Source of the DNA: Rhytidiadelphus loreus
Lineage: Eukaryota; Streptophyta; Bryopsida; Hypnales; Hylocomiaceae
Length of the DNA: 64,000 nt
Assembly: GCA_947034895.1 (NCBI GenBank)
Contig: OX344765.1
Span: forward strand, 21,209,001-21,273,000
Direction of reading: 5' to 3'
Shown piece by piece: positions 36,858 through 48,654 of the stretch; within the stretch, counting starts at the first letter, position 1, and every line of letters starts with the position of its first letter. Made by a program: the position numbers and the translations under genes. The notes below the pieces were generated by a model that made no database searches, had not been told where the DNA came from, and saw only the letters and a list, made by a program, of their open reading frames with translations.

Positions 36858-38774
36858 ATGGCTGCTTCAGGACTTGTTTTGGTTCCGGCGGAATTCTATG
36901 CGCCCGCGGGGCATCGCGGGGGCATGCCGTCAGTGGAAGCCATTCAAATTTACCTTGCGACACTTGGTTCGGACACGGTCATCCCGATGCAGGTTCGGAG
37001 ATCCGACACGATTGCGTCCGTGAAAATGCGGATCCAAGCTTTCAAGGGCTTCTACACTAAGCAGCCGAGACTTGTATACGGAGGCCGGGAGCTTACTCGT
37101 GACGACCGCTTAATCAGGGATTATGGCGTTTCCAACGGAGAAAAGCTTCATCTGGTGCTGCACCTCTCTGACATAGTTGACGTCACTGTGAAAACGACCG
37201 ATGGCACTGAGCACGTATTCCGAGTCGAGCGGAACCGTTCTGTCCGTGACTTGAAGATGCGAATTTCCGAGAAAGCGGGAGGATTAGCCTTGGATGCACA
37301 GCAATTGGTGCTGAGAGGCCAAAATCTGGAAGATAAAAAACGCATTGATGAATTATGCCTTCAGGATGATGCTGTGGCGGTACATCTTGTGCTACGGCGA
37401 TCTTCGAAGGTACGTACTCGGATTATTGGAAAGGACGTGGAACTTTCTGTAACTGCTGAAGATTTTGTTCTTCCAAGTGAGAAGTTTCTCCCAGATCCTG
37501 TCCAAGACCTACCTATAGACCAGCCAAAGTATACTATTCCTCAACGTCAACCGAGTTTCGATGCTGGATATAAGGCTGGAGAAATTATTAGGAGCGAGGT
37601 TAAGTCTTTACATGTTTTGGAACCAGCTTGTGGAATTTTGCGGTACCAGTTGCCAGATGTCTTAGTCGACACTCTTGAGCAGGCCAAGGCCGGTCTCCAG
37701 GGAGGTTACTCTCCTGCCTTAGCATCGGAAGGCTCTGGCGGGGCTTACTTCCTCAAGAATTCTTACGGTGTAGATAATGTAGCCATTTTTAAGCCTTGTG
37801 ACGAGGAACCATTGGCGATTAACAACCCCCGTGGTTTTACGAAAATTCCGAGAGTAGCCAGTAGCGAAGGTTTGAAGAAAGGTACGAGAGTAGGTGAGGG
37901 CGCTATGCGGGAAGTGGCTGCCTACTTGCTGGACCATCCGATGGAGGGTCGCAGGTCTTCTTCCAGGAAACAGGCGGCTGGGTATGCTGGCGTACCCCCA
38001 ACTATGATGGTTCGTTGTGCAAACGACGCTTTCCGATACTCAGAGGACTCCTGGGAGAAAAAAGCCAAACTCGGTTCTCTGCAGCAGTTTGTTCGTGCCT
38101 TCGGGAGCTGTGAAGATATGGGGTGTGCGAGTTTCCAGGTTGAAGAAGTGCACAAGATTGCCGTTCTTGACATGAGGCTGGCCAACACTGATAGAAATGG
38201 TGGTAACATTTTGGTTTGTCGGGACGAGAGCAACGACATCAAGCTTGTACCAATCGATCATGGATATTGCTTGCCTGAGAAGGTGAAAACCTGCTCGTTC
38301 AAGTTCCTTGCAAATTTTGTCTTGTATTCTTGACTGATGCCAATATGTGAAGTGAGTTTTCAAAGTCGCCTCGTCTTATTTTTTCTAAACGTTCTGGGTT
38401 ACGCTCTGCAGTTCGAGGATGTCACATTCGAGTGGATCTATTGGTCGCAAGCTGAGTTGCCGTTCTCTCCTGTGACCTTGGAGTACATAGCCTCACTGGA
38501 TGCGGAGGAGGATCTTGCACTCCTCCAGAAGCACGGATGGTCCATGCGAACAGCCTGTAAACGAGTGTTTCGCTTGTCTACAATGCTTCTGAAAAAGGGA
38601 GCAGCTGCTGGATTGACCCCTTTTCAGATCGGTTCCATGATGTGTCGCGAAACCCTGGACAAGAAGTCACCTATCGAAGAAATGATCGAAGAAGTTGAGC
38701 AAGGCTGGATGCTAACTGAGCGTGAGTTTTTGGCTTCGATGTCAGATGCGATGGACCGATATTTGGACATGTGA
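36858..38774 (+). CDS. PI4KG: phosphatidylinositol 4-kinase gamma with two ubiquitin-like domains (two exons)
   Basis: The coding exons are 36858-38282 and 38412-38774. The phase-0 GT-AG intron gives 595 residues, the usual size for the plant PI4K-gamma/UbDK-gamma class. The first ubiquitin-like domain spans about residues 29-104 (RLVYGGREL, KLHLVLHL) and the second about 105-180 (LVLRGQNLEDKK, HLVLR). The PI3K/PI4K-like catalytic domain runs from about 290: SGGAYFL loop, Lys312 in AIFKP, catalytic NTDRNGGNILV (Asp445), and the metal-binding IDHG (Asp467) before the splice. The family phosphorylates phosphatidylinositol or, in several plant members, acts as a protein kinase and binds proteasome or ubiquitylation partners in cytosol and nucleus. 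All key residues are present, so it should be active. The frame runs on past the donor to a stop at 38333, which would remove the kinase C-lobe if the intron were retained. Confidence 0.95.
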
Positions 38775-39985
38775 AAAATGAAGAATATGTAGATGGGTGT
38801 AATTGTATGTGTAGTTGGACGTTTACAGAAGTCTGAAGACCTGACATTAAAACCTCTTACCTCTAACAGCTCAGGATCTTACTATACGTTGTCGAGGATT
38901 GTGTTCATTCGGGGATCTTACTCTATGTTCTGGACATGTGCAATCGCTACTCTGTTCTCGATATAGAACTCCCTAACCTTACTGCAAGTTGACCTTTGAA
39001 AGGCCCCTGTATATGAATAATATTCTACTTGTAAGGAGATTTTACTTCTTTTTCCCCTTACGCGGTATTTGTTGTTCTGCTGCATCTTTGTCCATGTCTG
39101 TGAAGTTCGACTTCTAAGTTTTGGATAGTTTCTTTGATCTGTTTTTGTCTAGTGCTCCTGTTTTTTAGTACACTATCCCCCATTGTTCACTGTTTAGATT
39201 GTTCACACTTCGAAGTGGTTTAAGATGTTACATCTTATTTTTTAGAATGTCGACTGTTCTGAGTATGAATAATGGGAGGTGCATACTGAGCATAGTGGTG
39301 TCTTCGGAAACAAGCGTTTCCAAGCCTCTCCATTTTCAACAATGAATTTGAACATATTTGTCAGATGTCCCGTCTTCCAAATCTTTTTAAGTCCCCGAGG
39401 AAGGGAGTTGCCTTGGTAACACCAGTCACACAAGATACCTTGGTGAGTTATAATCTTTGTCAGAGATAACTGGATGAGAGTGGTGGGTGGACTGGAAATT
39501 ATACGCAACGGAAGAACAAGATAACTACACCAATGCGTTCGGGCCTTTGAAAATTGGAATTTCTCCATTCCACCTAATACGACCAGCAGACTCATTGGAG
39601 GTGAAACGATTGTGTAATACCTCTTTTTTTTCACAAAACTTCAAAGATGCACTTCTATCTTACATAGAATCTATCTTACATACAAGGATTCTTTGTTATC
39701 CATGGGACACTTAGTGTCAACAGTGGTGTTACAAGGTGTAGCCTTAACCCTAGAAGGATGTGGCTCTTCATGAACAAGGTAGTTACCAATTATTGGACCA
39801 ATTATTTGTTTCTATAGTTAATGAATTCATCCATCATTCATCATTGGACCATTTTTGTCCACAATATTATAGGGTTGAAGTCTTAGAAGTTCAATGACAC
39901 ATGATACTTCCAATTAAGTATCCAATTCCAATTCATACATGGTAATTTGAAGAACTTCCTTTGGAGTGGAACCTAATACACATCT
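38775..39985. other. 3' flank of the PI4K-gamma gene and spacer
   Basis: The first 300-400 bases keep raised GC and T-rich runs typical of a 3' untranslated region. After that the sequence becomes repeat-like and no gene is recognised. A TTAACCCTAGAAGG word at about 39,748 resembles the ends of the TTAA-flanked elements, but a matching partner end is uncertain. Confidence 0.35.
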
Positions 39986-39989
39986 TGCA

Positions 39990-41425
39990 CTCGTGTATGT
40001 TGGGATGACTATTGTCTATCCAAAAAACTTGGAGGCCTACACCTATTAGACCCCAAGGTCTCTCTCACTACCTTCCTTGCAAAGTAGTTGGGAACCTGGG
40101 AGGAGGTTTCATCCACATTTTCACTCACAGACCTGGAAAGGTATAATTGGTTCTTCTTTATTTTGAAAGTACCTGCGTGATGATGTTTATCACTAGGCAA
40201 TACGATATTGTTGAAAAAGACGAGTGGTTAGGGATATTTGATCGACCGAAGGACCTTGTTCCCACCAAGGTTTGGCTAAACCTTACTTCAAATGCCAGAC
40301 TTCTACTCCCCCAAGCTCAAAGTATTTTGTTAGTTGGGCCTATTGTGAGAGCGACCATCGATGCAATATCGAGGCAGCTCTCCCTCAAACCCCAATAAAA
40401 AACAGAAACAATTCATATAGGAATCATCAGAAGGGTAAGAATCTCGCAAATTAGCAAGGGTTGCATCCACACTCTATACCTACTCTACTTTGGTGCTACC
40501 CAATCTTTGATATTTGACCTCGGAAAATGGTGTTGGGAAGACGGGTCTCAATTGCTATTGTATACTATGCCCTTGGTTGCAAGCACCTTAGTAGCAAGTG
40601 CCTACTTTGAAGGATGATTCCATCCAAGTGGGCTAGGCTTCTTTTGCTTACATTTACTCTAGATTGGTCTGATGTGTAGCACAAAGCAAGATCACAAAAA
40701 GAATTTGCTTTTATATGGTTAGTCTTTTACAATGTTGTTGTTGTTAATTTGTGGAGGGCTAGAGTCAACTCAAATATTGACACTAATTGTATCTGTTGCA
40801 ACTTAGGGATCAAAGAATTGCCCATCCATAGGTTCTTTTCTTGTCAATGTGCTCATGATGCCTAGGACTATGCACAAAGCATTCTCCATCACATTTTTGG
40901 TTCCCAACCTATCAATGGCCTCCGTGCACACAAACTTCATTCAATGCATCTTCCATCCTTCATAATTTTTATGAATTTAAGACCATCTAGTCTCTATTGA
41001 AGGGATTCGTACTTTGGATTATATCGATCTTCTAGAATAACAAAGGTCTTCTTCCAAAATCATTGGTTGTTAGACTTATTCAACAATCCATTTGGAATGT
41101 TCTTTTTTACTAAGGCTAGGTAGCCCAATTGAAAGCCCAACATGGAGCCAAATTTCAACCCCATAACTCCAACTTGATTAGGGCCAAATTCAATAGGACG
41201 TGGCTTATGTCTCCCATCTTAGCCTACACAAATACCAATAGGATTATATGGAATAAACAAGGTCCACCCTCTTGCACCTCTAGTTGAGTTGTTTCCCTTT
41301 CTTTTTCCTCTATTACTTTTATCTCTTCATTGCCAAACTTTTTGGCTTGCCCATTGTGGTTTTGGTATTTGACTTAATGCAATGGTTATTTCCATTTGTT
41401 AAAAAAACCAAAAAAACCCTTCCAA
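39990..41425 (+). mobile_element. decayed LINE retrotransposon, 3' part of ORF2
   Basis: Conceptual translation with several stops and shifts shows LINE features. Near 40,020-40,085 is LGGLHLLDPKVSLTTFLAK, like the GGLGL-D segment after LINE reverse transcriptases. Near 40,795-40,880 is CNLGIKELPIHRFFSCQCAHDA, like the zf-RVT Cys/His segment. Short Trp-rich blocks follow. The end is marked by a CT-rich run, then ATGCAATGG...CATTTGTT and an A-run, the same tail as at about 20,985. It is non-functional. Confidence 0.6.
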
Positions 41426-42266
41426 TTTAGATCATTATTGCACCTCTACATATTTGAAAAGATGCAAAATGGCAATGTATTGTACATATATATTGCAATA
41501 TTTGAACACGATAAGGTTTAAATCAAGTCTTTCTTTGGCACTATAGTAGTAGATTGCACCAGAAAACAATAATTTGGCTCAAAAATGGCAACAAATAATG
41601 AAGTTTTTCACCAAAAAACTTCAAATTAAAAAAAAATCTTGGATGAAATCACTAGATTATGGATGGAAACAAAATTATGCTCATGTGATATGCACTAATG
41701 TGATATTTTCTATCCAATATATGGATGAATGTTGAAATTTGAAGCAACACTATAACATTTTATATATCGCCACTTTGGCACTTCATAAGAGATGAAAAAA
41801 ACACCCTTCGGGGTTTAGATATTAAAATGACCTTTAAATGAAAAATGTGAGTTGTTGAATTTCCAATCCAACATATATCCAATGTATATATTGCCAATGT
41901 ATATCTTCTCATATTTTAGCACATACTTTGTATTCTAAGAGTAAGAGTAAAATATAGGACCTTATATGTGCTGTCCACCAGACCATTTAAGGGTTAAAGA
42001 GTTAATGTAAAGAGATGGCTTGCTGCAGTAAACATATGTGGAGGTTCACATCGACAGGAGCACCGACGGAAGTACTGAATAAATATTAAACACTCTGGTT
42101 TGCTGCTCTTCCTATTCCGCAAGGGCGCCTTTGCACCAAAAAGCTCTATTGTTCCTCTCCGACTTTTTACTTGTAACCGCAATTGCTGATGCATTTCGCA
42201 GCCACGTGAAATAGCTCACTTGGGAAATTGAGAGAAGTTGAGAACAAAAGAGAGATGTTCTCCCTT
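41426..42266. other. AT-rich spacer and 3' flank of the PSY-like gene
   Basis: No gene is recognised in 41,426-41,990. From about 42,000 GC content rises; this is probably the 3' untranslated region of the minus-strand peptide gene that ends at 42267. A GGGTTAA word at about 41,990 resembles a TTAA-element end. Confidence 0.35.
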
Positions 42267-43249
42267 CTAGTCACCAGTAGGAGATGGATCTCCTGGGTCT
42301 GGATTTGCGTCCGGGGGGGTGTAGTCTTGGACTTGTTGGAAGCGTGCCCACTGGTTGAATTCGATTTCTTTCTCCTTCGCTGAAGTTGGCGCCTGTCAAT
42401 TATCAACGCCAGGGTGACGATGTGAGCTAAAACTTTTGCTTATGGTGCTAAAACTGTAGTGAGAACTTCGCCATGCAAGACAGCTCGGCCTATGTATAGA
42501 GATCGAGGATTCATACTGAAACCATTAGGGATCTCATCCCGTCCCCTGCTACCAACAGCAACTCATACACTTGGTTGGTTGGCCTTGGATTTGCAAGTGG
42601 CGAGTGATGCGGCAATAGTGATAAGAATTTGATTTGAAATGAGTTGGCTCTTGCACCCAAAGTGATCTCGCCTCAGCTCTATATTGACTCCCAAAAATCA
42701 TTCCTTCATATGTGAAAATGCATAAAGTGACGCAAATAGTATCCTCTACTTTAATATGAAACCACTGCTGGCGACATAAAGAGAAAACTCGTTTGAAGAT
42801 TCGAGAATTCAGCGTACCCTTAGATCGGTGTCGTTTATTGCCAGCTCTGTATCATCGTCAGCAGCACTTGTCGAAGGAAGCAAACTTCTAGTACCTGATT
42901 CAAACTCTTGAGGGCATTAGCAAATTGCATCTCAATAAAACCTTCAAGCACAATTAATCACATTATAAAACTGTGCAGAAAACGGTAGAATACATACTCT
43001 GAGCTTTTGATGATCAGGAGCAAAACATGAGCTCGATACATTTCTAAAGAAAAAACAAGTGCTTGTTCAGGGTATCATGTTACCCCATCCATTTTGAACG
43101 TTACAGAATTTTGTAAGTCAAATCTCAAAGGAAAATTTGAAGGGCCGGAAGATGAGCTCACCTGCGGTCCGCGAAGCATTACAACAAGATGATACCAGCA
43201 ACACTGCAACTGACACGCACAACAGCAGGTGCTGTAACCTGGCAGCCAT
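42267..43249 (-). CDS. secreted PSY-like (tyrosine-sulfated) peptide precursor, three exons
   Basis: I assemble the exons 43162-43249, 42818-42894 and 42267-42392 on the minus strand. All borders are GT-AG and the phases match, giving 96 residues. Residues 1 to about 25 are a strong signal peptide (MAARLQHLLLCVSVAVLLVS, then SCCNAS). The middle is variable and acidic. The last exon carries EIEFNQWARFQQVQ followed by DYTPPDANPDPGDP and a short tail to a stop. Precursor size, signal peptide and C-terminal DYxxxxANP fit the PSY family, whose secreted peptides are sulfated on the Tyr of DY and sensed by leucine-rich-repeat receptor kinases to promote growth. The family His two residues after ANP is Pro here. 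No continuous reading frame exceeds about 42 codons, so ORF-based annotation would miss it. Family assignment is by motif; the exon model is inferred. Confidence 0.72.
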
Positions 43250-45288
43250 TATAGCTGCTAAAGAGCTTAAGGTAAGCTACTTTCTTTGGCGACAGCAACA
43301 ACCATTAACCACAAGTTATGAATACAGTTCACTCCACACCAGTGAACCACCAAGAGTTCACAACGTCAAGACTTGATAATGCCCAGATGCCGGGCTGCCA
43401 AAAAAATGTCAAAGCTTGTAAGAGATCTCCCTGGTGCCAGCCCCAAGTCTCCCGGATTTCGTGCCGGCCTTCACTGAACCACACCACTTGTTGCACTACT
43501 CAGCCAATCAGTGTATCAGTGTACCCTTATAAATATCACACTCCTGATCGTCCAAAGCGAAATTGGAACAATATACCGACGACGTGATACGCCAAAGGAG
43601 ACAGCTCTTGTTCAGGGTGTCTGATCAATGAGATTCTCTAAGAGAAACAAGATGGTGAAGATGCAAGGAAGTAGAAAGTGAGAGAAGGAAACGAATGAAA
43701 TCTGTATTGGCCGCACTTCTATAGATCACTCGACGGTATCATGAATTTAGGAGGAAATCTATGACTGTGTCTGGTGGAAGTGTTTATGAAGTACTTCCGC
43801 TTATAGTTGGTACTAGTATTTAACTTAAATGAGGGATCGGTCAACTGGCGTACGTTACATGGCAACCTGGGCGCTGGCAAGGACCCAGTGTGCGTACACC
43901 AAGCTGGGTAGGTCCTCAGTCCTGAAGCGGGATCCGCGGCCATTGTTAAGATGCAGAAATCCTTTCTGTTCACTGCAATCATTTGCATGACGCTATAAAT
44001 AACAGTTCAAACGATGCATTTATACAGAATGCATGGCTTCCTGTCCCCAACTGTAAAGCCCCAGTCTTCGCACCAGTCTTCATGAACCGATTAGAGGGTA
44101 ATAAATCTAGAAATCTATCTAGACAATTCGTATTTACAATGCTTCAAGCCTTCACTCGTTTGTAATCTGCCACATTTTGAAGAACATTCGATCACAACTC
44201 AAAGACTTAACTTAGACTGTAACAAACAAAGGGAGACTGATAGCAGACTTCTTTGCCAAACCTCAATACAACCATGATGAGTTCGGTAGTACAAATGGGT
44301 AACCAAAGGATTCAATTGGCCAATTCGACCCCAGCCTCTACCCACCGATCCGTACTACTTCTAGTACTTCAGTTAGTCTGGCAGTTGACATACCAACACA
44401 TCTACATTTGCTAAGAACTTGAGGAAGATGATTATCAGCGACATGGAATATCTGGAGGCTATCAGAGTAGTTAGATGGGCAGGTGGTGGAGAAATTGATG
44501 AGTTACTTACCTCACTTGTCAGGGTCGTATGCAGCGGTTCAGTCAACGACGAGGCTTGCAACTTGCAGTCAACTTGCAATTTTATACTCATCTTGAGTTC
44601 AAGAATGAAAGCGGTAGTACTCAGTCAACTATTATAGGCAAGTGTAGTTACTGTCAACCACAATGTACTTACAGTGAAGAAGGGTCGATTGGTAACCAAT
44701 CTCCTTCGCTGTTTCATCAAAAAATGAAATAAAACGCGCCAATAATCGCACATAAGACTACGGCACGTCACACTCGCACTGCTGAATTAAAATACCAAAC
44801 TATTATTGAAATTGAGGGTAACGGAACGAATTCTACTTACTGAGTATGACAAGTTGGTATAACTATTAGGTAGATGCAAACAAGCAAAAACACGTATATA
44901 TACAAACGGAAACAGAACAAATCTTATTCATAAGCAAGAGCTGAAGAAGGTAATCTTTTGATTATCTCCCTTTTCCCGAATGAGAAAGAACAGGGATTTC
45001 ATGATCCAAGGCCCCAAGACCAGCGAAGAACTTCCAACCGTTAACCCAACAAGTCTCTCTTTGTTTTGTATTTCCAAAATTTCCTCACCCAAAAATACCA
45101 TGAGAAGAGGAAACAGTAGACATAAAACAGATACAAACATGGAGTTGTATAAACCTAAACTCTATTGTTGTGTCTCATCTAGGAATACATATTTAACTTA
45201 ACCCCATGTACAATAGCGCTTACCTTGAGCTCACGAATATACATCAGGAGAGCTCAAACTTTATTACACCTTTCCTTCATATTCTCTA
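43250..45288. other. upstream region of the PSY-like gene and 3' flank of the LAZ1-like gene
   Basis: Moderate GC content. Open frames of 60-90 residues occur on both strands (43719-43988 on -, 43318-43587 on +, 44419-44637 on +), with no recognisable products or convincing exon chains. Part of it must be promoter and leader for the gene starting at 43249. A non-coding RNA cannot be excluded. Confidence 0.35.
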
Positions 45289-47795
45289 CTAGTCTCTCTT
45301 TTCTCTCCTCCTTTGAGCATCCTGCAACACCTTGTCAAGATCTCCCGAGTACTCTTGAACACCAAATGCGTACTGCTGCAAGACGGCGAAACCCAACATC
45401 TCCACGCATACCAAAAGATTCTGATAGGCTTCCTCTATTTGACTGATTTCGAGCCAAATATGTTCGGTCCGAATTATGCCTGCTGTTGCCAACAATTGCA
45501 AAACCACTCCCTGCGGACAAAAGGGATCACAGAAGAAGTCCGTTACCAATAAAAACAAGTTCCTACCAGTCTTACGGATTCTCACTAAATCTGCTGCACA
45601 TGAGTCCAACCACGCAACCTTTCCAGTGCTGGTTAACCCCTAAAGAACTAATGGCCTTAAATGATCCATTTGACAGACCGTATTGTGAACAGTAAAAATC
45701 TCACATCAACAGAATCAATGAAGAACATTGCACGTGTATGTCGCAAGATAAAATAAAATTGGATATAACAAAGTCTCTACATGACCTACTAAAAACTGCT
45801 AGAAAAACACGAGGCCCAATTCGGACTTCTTGGTCCTTTGGGGTACAGAGACAGAGACTTTACCTGCCAGAACGAGAAGAAAACAACGCCTTTGATGCAC
45901 AGAATTTTGGCAAGCGGTTTGTGAGGGGCCAGCTCGGCGCCAAACAGATGGTAGAATAAAACAAGTGAGTACATCGCCAGAGATACTGAAACATTGAGAA
46001 TGATGGTGATAGTCCAGGAAATGGCGCCCGTATACCACCCCATCCACTCCAGAAACATCACAACGATAGACAACACTGGCCGCAGAATCACGAACTGCCA
46101 CGTCCAATCTTGAAGCCGTTTCAGTGATTTCACATCACACTTCTCTTCTTTCGGCTGCAAACAGAAGAGTCCAAGAGTGCAACCTTTAGCTTTCAACAGA
46201 ACGCGGTTCCTACTATTAATTTTTTCTAATCCAAATATTTTTGACCACTAGTGGACTTATGAGATGTGTCTATTGGTGGACGAGTAAAACGATACAATAC
46301 TAATGGAAGAGAATCTTAGCTTTAGGAAAACCCAAACCAACAAAATAAACTTCACAAAGCATAATAAAACACAGGGACTAGGTGAAAACTGGGAAAAACA
46401 CTATAATTGGCAGACATGAATTCGATAGTTTAATCTTGGTCATACTCAAATTTGATAATCCAGAACAAGGTATTAAGTTGTATCAGCAAACATTCTTCCC
46501 CCCCAAGTGTCCAAATGGTAAAAAATGTTCACTTCCATATCTTTAGGAGTTGCAAGAAATCATCGAGGAGCTTCAAGGAAGGTAACAAAATGTACCAAAT
46601 CAAGAGAAGAATTCATATCCTACATTCTTGAACGATATAAATATACGTTTTGAAAGTTATAATTAGCTTCCAAAGCCAATTTTCTACTTTTACATTGGAC
46701 AATTAGGGGATAATACCCCTGATTTCTTGAGAACCAATTGTCACGAACCGAAACACATATGAAAAGCAAGTTACTTTGAGAATTTGCAACTGTATGTTAC
46801 ACAGGCTGTAAACCATTGCACACATTGCCACTAAAACTTGAACCTCTAACATATGACATAAACCAACACAAAATGTGCTCTAACCAAAACGCAAAAAAGA
46901 GAAGAAAGAGAGAAAAGGGAAATCAGTACCACAAAGATTGTCACCGGGAAGCCGTGGTGGATGAGACGGCCCTTGATCTCATCTGGAACAACTTTCTTGT
47001 GTGTAGATATACCCACATACTTATACATCAGCGTTAAAAACGCCCAAATTACCTGCACAGACCACCACCACCAGGAATCTGTGAAACAGATTCATTCCAC
47101 ATTACAAATTCAAATCATTTCGCCTAAAGCGTACGTACTCATATCGGCAAAGTGTAGTAATAGCGCTATGGTGTACAAGGAGACAATGTCTCAGAGGCGT
47201 ACAATTCAGGGGGGGAGGTCAGATCATCGAACAACATTCACAGGTTGTTTTGAAAAAACGAATAGCTCAATCTACAATCTTAGAAGTGAGAAATCCATTG
47301 AATTCTAAGAGAGAGTGCCCATCCGGACGCCAAAGGAAAACAAAAACTCCAAAAAACAGAGAAAACCCAAAACATAGCTCAATCTAGAATCTTAGAAGTG
47401 AGCAATCCATTGAATTCTAAGAGAGACTGCCTCATCCTGGAGTCAAAGGAAAACGAAGACTCCAAAAAACAGAGAAAACACAAAAACAGAGGACATTAGC
47501 AGTCCTATGGAGAGAGTGATGAACCACGAACAAGAGCTTCATAGCACTCCTTGATGGACTCCAGAAGCGTGAACAGCAGCTCCCCGCCTTTCATCTCCGC
47601 CAAGCCGAAGAAGGAAGTCACAGCGTAAATAGGCGCCATGCAGATGATGATAATGATCAGCTTCTGCTGCGCGGGGTTCTTCCAGTAAAACAAGTGCTGT
47701 CCGATCAGCTGCGACGTGAAGTGCATAGACCCCATGGTGCACAGCCCCGCGCCAAGCAGCGTTAGGGTTCGCACGTCCATGGAGCTGAAATCCAT
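45289..47795 (-). CDS. LAZ1/TMEM184-type (DUF300) multi-pass membrane protein, four exons
   Basis: Exons on the minus strand are 47532-47795, 46930-47052, 45864-46154 and 45289-45510. All join in phase 0 to 299 residues. Hydrophobic segments recur throughout (TLLGAGLCTMGSM; IIIIICMAPIYAVTSFFGL; WQFVILRPVLSIVVMFLEW; ISWTITIILNVSVSLAMYSL). Family signatures are CYEAL-VIWAFL, VPDEIKGRLIHHGFPVT, WTWQFV..RPV, FYHLF..ELAPHKPLAK and CIKGVVFFSFWQ, followed by ISQIEEAYQNLLVCVEM. The family resembles organic-solute-transporter alpha; plant LAZ1 proteins sit in the tonoplast and endomembranes and affect vacuole integrity and hormone signalling. An in-frame ATG 21 codons upstream (47858) exists, but MDFSSMDV matches the usual family start. 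Introns 2 and 3 each carry a repeat copy. Confidence 0.88.
45640..45835. repeat. intronic repeat shared with the lyase gene (copy in LAZ1-like intron 3)
   Basis: It is homologous to about 55,570-55,770 in a lyase intron. Shared blocks are ATAAAATTGGA, AAAGTC..CACATGACCTACT, AAAACTG and GAGGCCCAATT. The left side begins close to TTAACCCCTAAAG (45634), again the TTAA-CCC word. It is non-coding, probably a small non-autonomous element. Confidence 0.6.
46498..46720. mobile_element. ~220-bp TTAA-type MITE in LAZ1-like intron 2
   Basis: The left end CCCCAAGTGTCCAAATGG is answered by a right end that reads CCCCTAATTGTCCAATG on the minus strand, with ATAA just outside. The body shares GCTTCAAGGAAGGTAACAAA, ACATTCTTGAA.GATA and AGCTTCCAAAG with the copies at 52,491, 53,016 and 54,698. 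Confidence 0.6.
47263..47487. repeat. tandem duplication (~112 bp x 2) in LAZ1-like intron 1
   Basis: Two adjacent units start TAGCTCAATCTA (47263 and 47375) and share CCATTGAATTCTAAGAGAGA and ACTCCAAAAAACAGAGAAAA. They differ at a few positions. The duplication lies just downstream of exon 1 in transcription order. Confidence 0.85.
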
Positions 47796-48340
47796 CGTGA
47801 AAATCTTCACCGAATCACAAAGCGAAAATTGCGATTCGAGCTCGCGAAGTGCAAGCACTTGTGGAAGAATTCTGTGAAGGAAATCTGCGGAGAAATTGAG
47901 TGAAGAAGGAATTGTGGGAACAGTTTGGCTATGGCGGATTGCTGCTGACTGCTGCTGCTGGAGAGACTAGAACTTCCAAGTGCCCAAGTTCCTATTTTTA
48001 ACTTCCAAGTGAGTGTCCATCGCCCAACTATCAACTTCCTATTTTTAACTTGAAGGGCTATGGCGGATTGCTGCTGCTGGAGAGACGAAGCTTACTCCAA
48101 GTTGGAAAGGGACTTGGGTTGGGAGGGACGACGACGGGGTTTTGGCTTGCCAGTGTGAACGCGGATTTGGGACAAGATGCTTTTTGGATTTTGATGGTTC
48201 CGATCCTTTTCACCAATTAATAAGGTTTGCGAGAGCCAAAATGTTGAAGAGCCGTAGATATTAGATAATGGGACTGTGGTAAATAGTCCTTTAGGTTTGA
48301 TTTGAATAGAACACTTTATCCCATTCATTTGATCGTCTCT
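47796..48340 (-). promoter_or_regulatory. 5' leader/promoter region of the LAZ1-like gene, with a direct duplication
   Basis: A segment beginning GGCTATGGCGGATTGCTGCT occurs at about 47,927 and again at about 48,056, with CTATTTTTAACTT words between, so a unit of about 128 bp has been duplicated. No other gene is visible. TATA box and start site are not assigned. Confidence 0.45.
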
Positions 48341-48654
48341 TAATGACATTTTGGAATATCTTGCACACTTGTCACACTATATTGCATGCAACACGTTTGT
48401 CTCCCATGTAAATTATTTGACATGTAATATAAGTGTCTTTGAAGTATTTGATTTCAAGGAATTTAGTGACGAAAACAATGTCATCTCGTTTTTTAACACT
48501 TTAGTCTCAAAACCATTGACAAAAAAATTGCCAAACTAATTGTTGAAAACACCACCCTCTTTTGGTAGTCTTGGAAGTTGATCATGAGTGTATTTTACAC
48601 ATCCTCCTAATGATTTATGAAGTTGTAAGTGTATTTTATAATCAATGATGCTTG

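Noticed and set aside
37922..38363. Two ~106-residue minus-strand frames
   Set aside because: They are shadows of the PI4K-gamma catalytic exon on the opposite strand.
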